Below the pieces are notes generated by a model, which saw only the letters and a program-made list of their open reading frames with translations, was not told the origin of the DNA and did no database searches. A program made the position numbers and the translations under genes. Positions 1-6,447 of a DNA stretch of 8,339 nucleotides are shown here, piece by piece (the first letter of the stretch is position 1; every line of letters begins with the position of its first letter). The stretch comes from Saprospiraceae bacterium (GTDB lineage: Bacteria; Bacteroidota; Bacteroidia; Chitinophagales; Saprospiraceae): positions 1 through 8,339 of the forward strand of contig JABDLW010000140.1 of NCBI GenBank assembly GCA_013001805.1, read 5' to 3'.

Positions 1-403
1 ATCCACATCTAAACACTTTTTCCCACTTTTCTTCCAATTTTTATCAACTGCAATAAAAGACTTGCCAAGTAAACATCTATTTTTTACTCAAATTGGTTCT
101 ATTTTGTAATCAAATAAGTTACAAAAGAATAAATATGTTAATTTTCATATATGATATAAACAGATTATCAGCAGTATAAGCATATATATTTTTGTAATTT
201 ATGACTACACATTTAAACACTTTGGCCACATCACAGGTGTTAAAATGTGGGAAAATTATTGGAAAGGGTGGCAAATAAATGCGGATATACCCGAATGGCA
301 TGCAGAAATTCCCTTCCTAATGAGGACAAATCATCCTTTTGGGCTACTTACCCATCAACTTCCGGACCTACCTTGCCAACGCAGTTTTATCCATTAATCA
401 ACT
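1..403. other. AT-rich non-coding leader region
   Basis: I see no convincing gene in these 403 bases. The only complete reading frame of note (minus strand, 119-301, 60 codons) has low-complexity Phe/Ile/Tyr-rich composition typical of AT-rich spacer and no recognisable motif. The stretch holds an imperfect direct repeat (4-26 and 208-229) and a small hairpin (CCACAT at 226-231 pairing with ATGTGG at 245-250). The promoter of the downstream exported protein must lie here. A TAnnTTTG-like Bacteroidota -7 match occurs at 187-194 (TATTTTTG), but no matching -33 TTTG lies at the right distance, so I do not call a promoter. Confidence 0.6.
4..229 (+). repeat. Imperfect direct repeat pair (4-26 and 208-229)
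   Basis: The two copies read CACATCTAAACACTTTTTCC at 4-23 (ending CAC at 26) and CACATTTAAACACTTTGGCC at 208-227 (ending AC at 229). They share the core TAAACACTTT and a nearby CCAC. They lie about 204 bases apart, and similarity does not continue beyond the repeat. They could be paired protein-binding sites upstream of the 404 gene or a chance match in AT-rich DNA. No function can be assigned from the sequence. Confidence 0.35.
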
Positions 404-1585
404 ATGAGTGACTATAAATCAAATAAAATGCGATCGCCTCTAACCTTCGCCTTTCTTTTCTTGATAAGCCTTTCTGCATCGGGACAATGGACGACCAATG
501 GTTCTTTCATAGAACCCAACAACAGTAATGACCAAAGATCGGTTAGACTCTTTCGAGTGTTAGTGGGTGCAGACAGAGGGTTTTACGTTTATAGTGGAGG
601 ATCAAGTAATCCCGGAACACTAAATATGTCCTTAGTTGACAATGATTTCACGGATCAAGTGGAGCTGAATGGTAATGGTCGAGACCTAAAATTTGCCATC
701 AATGATGTATCCCGAATATTTGTGGATCAAGACAACGGCAATGTCGGTATTGGGAATGTAGTTCCGAGTTCCAAATTGCATGTGAGTGGCAACCTAAAAA
801 TGGAAGGATCAAACCCCATTCTCAATATCAACCGGCAATCGGGAACTGTCTCGCAAATCACCTTTACAACCACGGGCACGACTAATGCTTCCATTTTGGT
901 CAACAGTGCCGGCATGGGGTTTAGAGGTGGCGTCGTCGGTCCACAGATTCCCTCAAATACCATGCAGCTGAGCGTGCTGGGTGATCTGACTGTGCCCCGA
1001 ACCCTGAATCTCAATGAAGGAAACCCCACTGCGTTAGCCTTATCCGTGAGGTCAGATGAAGCACTTTGGTACAACGACGATTATTTTAGTTGGGGTTTTG
1101 ACGGCAATTGGAATCGCTTTGCCAAACCCATCAAAATTGGCAATGCCACGGCACCCGCAGCTGGTATCAACCTTGATGTCGCTGGTGATGTACACATCAC
1201 CGGTGAGCTTACGGTAGATTCTGATGTAAGGCTCAAAGAAGAAATCAATCCCCTGAATGGGTCTCTCGGAAACGTCTTGAAAATCAAGCCCGTTTCCTAT
1301 CTTTATAAATATGAGGAATTTGAGGATCTCCAACTGCCCCAACGCAGAAAAATGGGCTTAATCGCTCAACAGTTAGAAAATATTTACCCAAACCTAATCA
1401 CCGAAGGAAGTACGGTACTGGACAAAGATGGAAACACGCTCAAGGTAAAAAGTGTCAATTATCTGGAATTGATTCCGGTACTTACCGGTGCTATTCAGGA
1501 TTTACATACTTTGGTCGAGGCACAACAAGCACAAATTGAAAGGCAGCAAAAACTAATTGAAGAAATCCAAACCAAAATCAAGTGA
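404..1585 (+). CDS. Exported tail fiber domain (Peptidase_S74) protein
   Basis: This 393-residue protein is probably a surface or secreted adhesin-like fibre. An uncleaved signal sequence (residues 9-28, LTFAFLFLISLSASG core) is followed by a beta-rich region. That region holds the motif GNVGIGNVVPSSKLHVSG (112-129), which matches the GNVGIGTxxPxxKLxVxG repeat common in Bacteroidota fibre-like proteins. The C-terminus is a Peptidase_S74 intramolecular chaperone. It begins at SDVRLKEEINPL, with the Ser273-Asp274 autocleavage site of this family, and contains KPVSYLYKYEE, GLIAQQLENIYPNLI and VNYLELIPVLTGAIQDL. It ends in a Gln/Glu-rich coiled coil (about 365-393). In phage tailspikes this domain trimerises the fibre and then cleaves itself off. 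No phage genes are nearby, so a cellular surface protein is inferred. The start at 404 is the first ATG. The ATG at 428 (residue 9) gives a shorter signal peptide behind an A-rich leader and may be the true start. It is convergent with the next gene. Confidence 0.9.
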   Translation: MSDYKSNKMRSPLTFAFLFLISLSASGQWTTNGSFIEPNNSNDQRSVRLFRVLVGADRGFYVYSGGSSNPGTLNMSLVDNDFTDQVELNGNGRDLKFAINDVSRIFVDQDNGNVGIGNVVPSSKLHVSGNLKMEGSNPILNINRQSGTVSQITFTTTGTTNASILVNSAGMGFRGGVVGPQIPSNTMQLSVLGDLTVPRTLNLNEGNPTALALSVRSDEALWYNDDYFSWGFDGNWNRFAKPIKIGNATAPAAGINLDVAGDVHITGELTVDSDVRLKEEINPLNGSLGNVLKIKPVSYLYKYEEFEDLQLPQRRKMGLIAQQLENIYPNLITEGSTVLDKDGNTLKVKSVNYLELIPVLTGAIQDLHTLVEAQQAQIERQQKLIEEIQTKIK

Positions 1586-1659
1586 ACGAATTCTAACGCA
1601 ACATGTCAGTTGATACAGAACCAAAATCATGGCGAGATTTGAGGAAATATCGCAAGGGA
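1586..1659. other. Convergent intergenic spacer
   Basis: This 74-base gap separates the stop of the S74 protein (+) from the stop of the propeller hydrolase (-). I looked for a shared bidirectional terminator and found no GC-rich stem with flanking T/A runs, so termination here must use a weak or Rho-dependent signal, or lie inside the genes. Confidence 0.5.
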
Positions 1660-2586
1660 TCATGGATCGGCCTCCCAACTTAATTTACCAAGCCGAACAC
1701 CTTGCAGAGATGGCAAGAGGCACGCGATATACCAGGTATCCTGATACTCAAAAAATTCCGGAGCAGCTACGGGGATTGAGCCGATAAAATAGCGATCGTC
1801 ATCGATTCCAAAATCCAACGGATCGGGTGACCGGTAAATATTGGTTTTATTATCCTCACCATATTTCTCCGTACGAAATAGGAAATAGTCAGCACCCATC
1901 TTCACCACGAAAGGGCATTCGGCCTGCCATAACTTACCCTTCCCCACATGTCCCCCATAAGAAACAATTTTAGACTCACTCCACTGCAGTAAATCATGAG
2001 AGGTACGGGCGTATATAGCCCCATCATTATTCGGGTGAGCTACATAGTAGCAAATCCACTTCCCATCTGCTTTGATGACCATAGCATCCCGGGTGTTGGT
2101 CTCTTTGAGGTCACCAAATAGCGCCGGATCTCCTCCGATTAATTTTCGATTGAATCTTTTCCCATCGGTACTCTCCGCCAGACAAATACGATTCCAATCG
2201 CCATAAAACATCAAATATTTACCATCCTGATTTATCACAAAGGGAGCCTGCATGCCTCCGGGATGCTCTCCCAGACTGGTATCGGCACGCATCTTTATAC
2301 CCTGGCCAGGCCAATGCTCCTGATTCAGCGTCTCTCCCTCCCATCCGTAAAAGAGCCGGGTCCGGCCAATTTCCTTTGTCTTTCGGATACATGACCAGAG
2401 CTGCCAGGTTCCATCGGCTGCCTGCCAAATACCAAAATCTACGGGTTGTTGCTCATCGGAATGTAATGTGTCAAGATCCGGATTGTCAGCGATCTGCCAC
2501 CAATCTTCGTGTAATACTGGCTTTAAGTGCTCCTGTGCCTGTGTTGAGATGGAAAGCAGCAGGCAGCACAGCAAAATCAACAACAT
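1660..2586 (-). CDS. Secreted GH43/GH32-like beta-propeller hydrolase
   Basis: The 308-residue product opens with a hydrophobic signal peptide (1-17, cleavage likely after TQA). The mature part consists of repeated blade-like segments rich in W/Y/F with DGxW and DGKY turns, as in the five-bladed propellers of clans GH-F and GH-J. Three acidic residues sit where the family's catalytic triad is expected: Asp50 in VDFGIW, Asp167 in NTRDAMV (compare the RD motif) and Glu223 in QAECPFV (compare the EC motif of GH32). It is therefore probably a periplasmic or secreted glycoside hydrolase or sugar-binding propeller. The substrate cannot be read. At about 308 residues it is a single catalytic domain with no accessory beta-sandwich. 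I start it at the ATG at 2586, which overlaps the upstream TGA by one base (TGATG). A TTG at 2589 would add one residue. The overlap implies translational coupling to the isomerase-like gene. Confidence 0.72.
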   Translation of the reverse strand: MLLILLCCLLLSISTQAQEHLKPVLHEDWWQIADNPDLDTLHSDEQQPVDFGIWQAADGTWQLWSCIRKTKEIGRTRLFYGWEGETLNQEHWPGQGIKMRADTSLGEHPGGMQAPFVINQDGKYLMFYGDWNRICLAESTDGKRFNRKLIGGDPALFGDLKETNTRDAMVIKADGKWICYYVAHPNNDGAIYARTSHDLLQWSESKIVSYGGHVGKGKLWQAECPFVVKMGADYFLFRTEKYGEDNKTNIYRSPDPLDFGIDDDRYFIGSIPVAAPEFFEYQDTWYIACLLPSLQGVRLGKLSWEADP

Positions 2587-3494
2587 CAATATTTCATTTT
2601 TTTGAGATATGCGGCCGAGCGGCTCATCGCTTGCTCCGGATCCGGCGGTGAATCACGCTCTACGAAAAAATATTTAATTCCATGTTTTATAGCTGCTTTA
2701 GTGAAAGCAGGGAAGTCTATTTCTCCATACCCCACATCGGCAAAATCACCCTCCTGATCGATGTCTTTAAAATGACAGGTAGAAAAGCGGCCCGGATAAT
2801 TAGTGAGCATGTCACTTAAATTTCTTTCAGCTTTCCGGATCCAGTACGTATCCAGTTGGAAAGTAAAATAACTTTCATCCAATTCACTCAACATCAACTC
2901 GAAAGGAATTATTCCTTCTATTTCATTAAACTCCCAATTATGATTATGATAGCCCAGCATTACACCTTGATCGATACAATATTTTCCGCAATCCCGCAAA
3001 ATTTCTATCATGCCTTTGATTTGCCCCATGTCGGAAAAGACATGCGGTAAAATAGCAGGAATATTGAGATACTTTTGGTTCATAATCTTACATTCCTCCA
3101 CTGATTTTTTTATTCGCTTCTGAAGGCTTTCCATAGTTCCCTGACTGCCAAATATTTTCATCTGCTGGTCTCTGGGCAGGGTCATGAAATCAGATGGCGC
3201 ATCAAATGCCACCCGGCCCACAGGTGCCTTCAGATTATATTTAGATAGCAGGTCTTTTACTTCGATGATGTCACGACCCAGATATCCCAGGGCAGAAAAT
3301 TCCACCATCCGGTAGCCCAGATCAGAAACAAGCTTAAGTGTACCTACGAAATCTTTGGCCATCAGAGGTGTCACCGTGGAAAGTTGCAGACCGAATCCCT
3401 TTAATCTTTTTTCAACCAGGTCAGGATTGTATACCGCATTGGAGGTGAGGATTGGCAACAGGATTAGCTGCTTTATGACATTTCTCCGCTTCAT
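2586..3494 (-). CDS. Sugar phosphate isomerase/epimerase-like TIM-barrel protein
   Basis: This 302-residue protein of the xylose isomerase-like TIM barrel (AP_endonuc_2) superfamily carries an N-terminal MKRRNVIKQ twin-arginine-like leader followed by a short hydrophobic stretch (10-20), so export is likely. Diagnostic segments in order are YRMVEFSALGYLG (61-73), GYHNHNWEFN (181-190), FQLDTYW (212-218), CHFKDID (240-246), DVGYGEIDFPAF (253-264) and FFVERD (276-281). Candidate metal and catalytic residues are His183, Glu188, Asp215, His241 and Glu279, all at positions conserved in the superfamily. The C-terminus PPDPEQAMSRSAAYLKK matches the usual end of this subgroup. Members isomerise or epimerise sugars or related polyols, or act on 3-keto-sugars. 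The exact reaction is not readable. It is the first gene of a two-gene unit with the propeller hydrolase and is divergent from the DUF502 gene. Confidence 0.85.
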   Translation of the reverse strand: MKRRNVIKQLILLPILTSNAVYNPDLVEKRLKGFGLQLSTVTPLMAKDFVGTLKLVSDLGYRMVEFSALGYLGRDIIEVKDLLSKYNLKAPVGRVAFDAPSDFMTLPRDQQMKIFGSQGTMESLQKRIKKSVEECKIMNQKYLNIPAILPHVFSDMGQIKGMIEILRDCGKYCIDQGVMLGYHNHNWEFNEIEGIIPFELMLSELDESYFTFQLDTYWIRKAERNLSDMLTNYPGRFSTCHFKDIDQEGDFADVGYGEIDFPAFTKAAIKHGIKYFFVERDSPPDPEQAMSRSAAYLKKMKY

Positions 3495-3671
3495 ATTACT
3501 TTTCTTAGATAGAGCCTAATATATCTCTTTTTATCCCTCCAGGCCGACAAATGAAAGAAAAATTAAGCTGCCAGTGAACAATTAAGTTTCCCATCTAGTC
3601 ATATGAACCGAACTGCTTCCACTAGTAAATTCGATTAAACCCTTTTATGCAGACCAGTAATTCAAAAATAG
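3495..3671. promoter_or_regulatory. Divergent intergenic region with presumed promoters
   Basis: These 177 bases separate two divergent genes, so both promoters should lie here. The leaders immediately before both ATGs are A-rich on the coding strand (AAAAGTAAT before the isomerase-like gene, TTCAAAAATAG before the DUF502 gene), which fits Bacteroidota translation starts without Shine-Dalgarno sequences. I found no clean TTTG/TAnnTTTG pair on either strand, so exact promoter positions are not called. Confidence 0.45.
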
Positions 3672-4358
3672 ATGAGTTTTAATCCTGGCCAGAAGTTGAT
3701 TAACGCTGATCCGGTATCAACAATCAGCCAGAGACGTTCCATTTCACATACATTGGGCAAGGGATTGCTACTGGCACTGCCCTTGTTGATTTTTTGCTCA
3801 CTAGTTTATTTAGGCATCAAACTGCTGCTGAGTTTTGTTGCTCCGCTGACACTACTTTTGGCTTCCGGAGCGGAAGTTCCACCCTGGTACCTGCACATTC
3901 TTTCCCTATTTATCGTCATAGGTCTTCTTTATCTGGTGGGACTCATACCAAAATTCGAATTGGCCAACACCTGGGCAGGCAGGATTAAGGTAAAATATCT
4001 TATGCACCTTCCCTTTTACAGACAGATTGACGATATGGTGCAACAATTTAGTGGAATAAAGAAAATGCCTTTTTCTCAGGTCGTCCTGGTAGACCCATTT
4101 GGTAATGGTGTTTTACTGACGGGTTTTGTCAGCGAAGAAGTAAATCCAAATCTTTTTACCGTTTTTGTACCGACAGCACCTAATCCGTTAAATGGAAACA
4201 TTTATCACGTTCCCAAATCGAAGCTCACTTTTCTGCCTATTAGTCCAGATGTGGCTATGCGTACCATCGTGGGCATGGGGAATGGATCGACATTTTTATT
4301 TCCGCACCTCGATACAAATGAAAAGGAACAAACAAAAATTGCCAGGCTCAGCGCCTAG
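3672..4358 (+). CDS. DUF502 family inner-membrane protein
   Basis: The 228-residue product matches the DUF502 family (related to plant LIKE-COV proteins) along its length. A basic N-terminus (QRRSISHTLGKG, 20-31) leads into a first membrane segment (about 32-64). A second follows at about 73-92 (HILSLFIVIGLLYLVGLI). The soluble part carries the family landmarks in order: the GRIKVKYLMHLPFYRQIDD stretch (103-121), VVLVDPFGNG (137-146), LLTGFVSEE (148-156) and VFVPTAPNPLNG (164-175), then HVPKSKLTFLPISPDVAMRTIVGMG near the end. The biochemical function of the family is unknown, and members are integral membrane proteins of about 200-230 residues. It stands alone, divergent from the isomerase-like gene and followed by a long non-coding stretch. 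The start is the first ATG with an A-rich leader. No frameshift or truncation is visible. Confidence 0.9.
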   Translation: MSFNPGQKLINADPVSTISQRRSISHTLGKGLLLALPLLIFCSLVYLGIKLLLSFVAPLTLLLASGAEVPPWYLHILSLFIVIGLLYLVGLIPKFELANTWAGRIKVKYLMHLPFYRQIDDMVQQFSGIKKMPFSQVVLVDPFGNGVLLTGFVSEEVNPNLFTVFVPTAPNPLNGNIYHVPKSKLTFLPISPDVAMRTIVGMGNGSTFLFPHLDTNEKEQTKIARLSA

Positions 4359-4522
4359 TAGATAAATGGGTCCTTTGCGTATTTAGAGTCCATCCGAGAT
4401 TCAGCTCTCTAGCACTGAGTAAGATCTGCTCTCCCGTTTCATATATTAAGAAATCAAAATTACAACTCAGGAGCTTAACAGAATGATCTGATCCAGGTTA
4501 CAAAGCATTGCAAATGAGAATT

Positions 4523-4603
4523 CTTAACGGTTTGCCACACCTATTTCTCAACGGCTTATCCCCTAAGGCCACTCTAGGCCTTATGCAAAAGCCTTTGGTT
4601 AAG
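4523..4603. repeat. Nested inverted repeat
   Basis: CTTAAC (4523-4528) pairs with GTTAAG (4598-4603). Inside it AAGGCC (4565-4570) pairs perfectly with GGCCTT (4577-4582) across a 6-base loop. The related words GGCTTAT, GGCCTTAT and GCCTTTG recur within the loop arms. No T-run follows on the plus strand, so it is not a clear terminator for the DUF502 gene, which ended 165 bases earlier. Confidence 0.4.
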
Positions 4604-4673
4604 TATACTATTCTATCCTAATATATCCTTAGCATATGTGGTTCGGTGATGGCCCTTTCCGTAGTGGTGCTGG

Positions 4674-4744
4674 GGTCCTTGAGTGATCCGATGTAATCGG
4701 GCGAGGTGCAGTGCACCGAGAAGCGATAGGACCGCGTTCAGCGG
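4674..4744 (+). ncRNA. Possible structured RNA: branched stem-loop cluster
   Basis: A 6-bp closing stem, GGTCCT (4674-4679) with AGGACC (4728-4733), encloses two perfect hairpins. These are CCGAT-GTA-ATCGG (4688-4700) and GGTGCA-G-TGCACC (4705-4717, which in RNA would open to a larger loop). The inner hairpins are joined by purine-rich linkers (TGAGTGAT, GCGA, GAGAAGCGAT). A further hairpin, CCGC-GTTCA-GCGG (4732-4744), abuts and competes with the closing stem. This three-way-junction layout looks like folded RNA more than like chance. The identity is unknown. A fragment of a group II intron or of a large non-coding RNA is possible, but no domain V or reverse transcriptase is present. The strand is not certain because the pairing is symmetric. 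Confidence 0.35.
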
Positions 4745-4888
4745 GCGGGATAGCAAATGTGTCGCGGCTTAATCAATGGAAGAGTGAGCAGGGAAACAAA
4801 ACACCAAATCCCTAACATGAATGAGCGGAAATGTAAAAGTACCATAACCACCGACCATGGATTAGAGAAGCAGCATTTTAAGAGCTGA

Positions 4889-4933
4889 GGCAGTGCGCGA
4901 GAGCAAAGCACTTTAGGAAAGGTGCCCTTTTTT
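4889..4933 (+). terminator. Hairpin plus T-run, terminator-like
   Basis: AGTGC (4892-4896) pairs with GCACT (4908-4912), with an inner GC-GAGA-GC cap at 4897-4904. An outer GGCA/TGCC pairing (4889-4892 with 4922-4925) is possible. A C and six T residues follow (4928-4933). This is the shape of an intrinsic terminator on the plus strand and would end any transcript coming from the folded segment upstream. The gap between the inner stem and the T-run makes the call tentative. Confidence 0.35.
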
Positions 4934-4937
4934 GGTT

Positions 4938-4992
4938 CCCCTCGACATGCTCGGGGCAGGCTAAATTTTAAATCCTGAGCGGAGCCGAAGGA
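4938..4992. repeat. Dispersed intergenic inverted repeat
   Basis: The left arm CCCTCGACATGCTCGGGG (4939-4955 region) and the right arm CCTGAGCGGAGCCGAAGG (4974-4991) are imperfect inverted copies across an AT-rich loop. The words CTCGACATGCTCGG and CTGAGCGGAGCCGAAGG resemble the family of TTCGACANGCTCAG / CTGAGCNNNGCCGAAGG hairpin repeats scattered between genes in many bacterial genomes, including Bacteroidota. That likeness is from memory of the family and not from a search. It is likely one copy of a genome-wide repeat. Confidence 0.55.
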
Positions 4993-5130
4993 TGGGCAAT
5001 CAAAAAATGAACAAATTGGTCCAATTAAGTACACGAACTATTAAATCATATCTACCCACTAAATTTGTTCAAGCACTGACAAATATTCAAAAGCCGCAAC
5101 GAACACCGTAAATCAAAAACTTGGCTGTCA

Positions 5131-6321
5131 TCAGTTTATTCCGAATTGCCGGTTGAGCCATTGAAATGCCTCCTTCTGCATTTCCCCGCTAAATTCGTGT
5201 TTCACATCCCAAATTTTTGTTTCCAGGCGAGAATCCGCATTCTGAGAATTCCAAATTTCATGTAATTTCTGGTAGGCTTTTTCAACTGCTGGCACCGGGA
5301 AAAGCCCATCATACCTTCCATGATAAAATAACATGGGTTTCGGACAGGCAATACCAGCTATATCCATGTGATCCAGATATTTAAATATTTCGGGATGCAG
5401 CATGGTATATGCGGAATTGCCTCCCGCTTTATTTTCACCGGGTTTTATCAGGTCCTTTATCGGAGCCATCCAGCAAATGGAAACAGCTGCATCTATTTCC
5501 GCTTTAAGAGCCGCTATCTGAAAAGCACGAAATGAGCCCATGGATAAGCCGATCGCTGCGATGCGCGTTGTGTCAACTTTTTCCACCGATGACAAATAGT
5601 CAACTGACCGCATATCTTCGTAAGCGATCACACCTGCGAGTGACGCTCCCAGATGCAATAAATTGCTGGAGAGGGCTTGTTGTCCCGCATAACCTCCACC
5701 TCCACGATCGCCCCAATTCAAGGCATCGATAACAAAACATATATATCCTGCCTTTGCCAACTCATCGCCAATGTAATTCCCACCATAACTCGATTTTATC
5801 CACTCCTGGGAAGAATTCATGCGATCATGAGTTACGTCAAAAGGACGGACTACCTTCTCTTTACCTATATCAAATCGAGCTCCATGATCATGCAACACCA
5901 GTGCGGCCGGGAAAGGACCGGGTCCTTTGGGTTCTAATAAATAAGTCAGAATCCGGCTATCTGCCGAAATATTCAATACGATTCGTTTGGCAACATAGGT
6001 CCCTCGATCCTCTTCTCCGATAACCACGGGGTCAAATAGCACCGGTGGTGGATCATAAAGCAGGGTCTGCATCAATTTATTGCGGGCAATTTTCCGCCAC
6101 TCCGTAAAGTCGTGATAGTTGCCCGAAAGCCATGACATAGGAAAGGTCATACGATCTGCCAACTTGGTGTAGAAGACTGGTAAATTGTCGACAACACCTA
6201 CCGTTTGGTAGGTTAATTTGCTGGTATCAGATAAATCAAGATCCTGGGATGAGGTAGCCTGTGCATGGGCAAAGGCATATCCCGCAAAAACCAAATATAT
6301 ATTAAGAAGAGAAGACTTCAT
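5131..6321 (-). CDS. Secreted alpha/beta hydrolase, dienelactone hydrolase-like
   Basis: This 396-residue protein starts with a signal peptide (MKSSLLNIYLVFAGYAFAHA, cleaved near residue 20). A helical N-terminal part (DFTEWRKIARNKLMQTLLYDPPP, 71-93) precedes an alpha/beta hydrolase core. Core landmarks are LVLHDHG (141-147, oxyanion region), KEKVVRP (154-160), the FVIDALNWGDRGGGG stretch (196-210), the nucleophile elbow GLSMGS with Ser260, HGRYDGLFP with Asp338, and DVKHEF with His375. The full Ser-Asp-His triad is therefore present. The pattern fits the Abhydrolase_7/dienelactone hydrolase-like group, whose members include acetyl-xylan esterase relatives. An ester-cleaving role outside the cytoplasm is inferred, with substrate unknown. 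I start at the ATG at 6321 because it gives a clean signal peptide. The open frame continues to 6462, but its extra 47 residues run into the miniature element. The gene is monocistronic. Confidence 0.82.
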   Translation of the reverse strand: MKSSLLNIYLVFAGYAFAHAQATSSQDLDLSDTSKLTYQTVGVVDNLPVFYTKLADRMTFPMSWLSGNYHDFTEWRKIARNKLMQTLLYDPPPVLFDPVVIGEEDRGTYVAKRIVLNISADSRILTYLLEPKGPGPFPAALVLHDHGARFDIGKEKVVRPFDVTHDRMNSSQEWIKSSYGGNYIGDELAKAGYICFVIDALNWGDRGGGGYAGQQALSSNLLHLGASLAGVIAYEDMRSVDYLSSVEKVDTTRIAAIGLSMGSFRAFQIAALKAEIDAAVSICWMAPIKDLIKPGENKAGGNSAYTMLHPEIFKYLDHMDIAGIACPKPMLFYHGRYDGLFPVPAVEKAYQKLHEIWNSQNADSRLETKIWDVKHEFSGEMQKEAFQWLNRQFGIN

Positions 6322-6447
6322 GTTTTTATTAAATATTGAGATGACGCTAAAATTAGATTTTAAATCCGGTCTTCGAGAAATAAAATTGAAGGAAGACATT
6401 CTAGTTGGGCACCATTTTCTTGTCTCAGACACATCAAAGTATAATAA
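6322..6447. promoter_or_regulatory. Presumed promoter region of the alpha/beta hydrolase
   Basis: These bases separate the hydrolase ATG (minus strand) from the inserted element. On the minus strand the stretch before the ATG reads AATATTTAATAAAAAC, an A-rich leader. TAATTTTA near 6346-6353 on that strand is one base from TAnnTTTG, with no convincing partner. Only about 125 bases of the original upstream DNA remain before the element. Confidence 0.3.

Larger units (their letters stand above)
4359..5130. other. Long structured non-coding region
   Basis: No gene is supported in these 772 bases. A 98-codon minus-strand frame (4738-5034) crosses the repeat and hairpins below and lacks protein-like features. 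The stretch is locally GC-richer (about 4650-4760) than its surroundings. It contains, in order, a nested inverted repeat at 4523-4603, a branched fold at 4674-4733 followed by CCGC/GCGG (4732-4744), a stem and T-run at 4889-4933, and a dispersed-repeat hairpin at 4938-4992. A short palindrome at 5014-5026 (AATTGG-T-CCAATT) comes next. The last 100 bases before 5130 are plain spacer after the convergent-side stop of the alpha/beta hydrolase. Confidence 0.65.

Noticed and set aside
187..194. TATTTTTG, a match to the Bacteroidota -7 consensus TAnnTTTG
   Set aside because: No TTTG lies 19-21 bases upstream, and it is over 200 bases from the start codon in AT-rich DNA.
119..301. 60-codon minus-strand frame in the left AT-rich region
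   Set aside because: It has Phe/Ile/Tyr-rich spacer-like composition and no motif, and nothing supports expression.
2376..2651. 91-codon plus-strand frame and similar overlapping frames opposite real genes
   Set aside because: They are antisense shadows of the propeller, isomerase-like and hydrolase genes, which show clear family motifs on the other strand.
4640..4935. Known housekeeping RNAs (RNase P RNA, SRP RNA, tmRNA, tRNA)
   Set aside because: I looked for their conserved core motifs and found none in this segment.
4738..5034. 98-codon minus-strand frame starting MYLIGPICSFFD
   Set aside because: It runs through the dispersed repeat and the hairpins, and its SFGSAQDLKF / RACRGEPKK composition is what such repeats give when translated. 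It has no domain or leader of a real gene.
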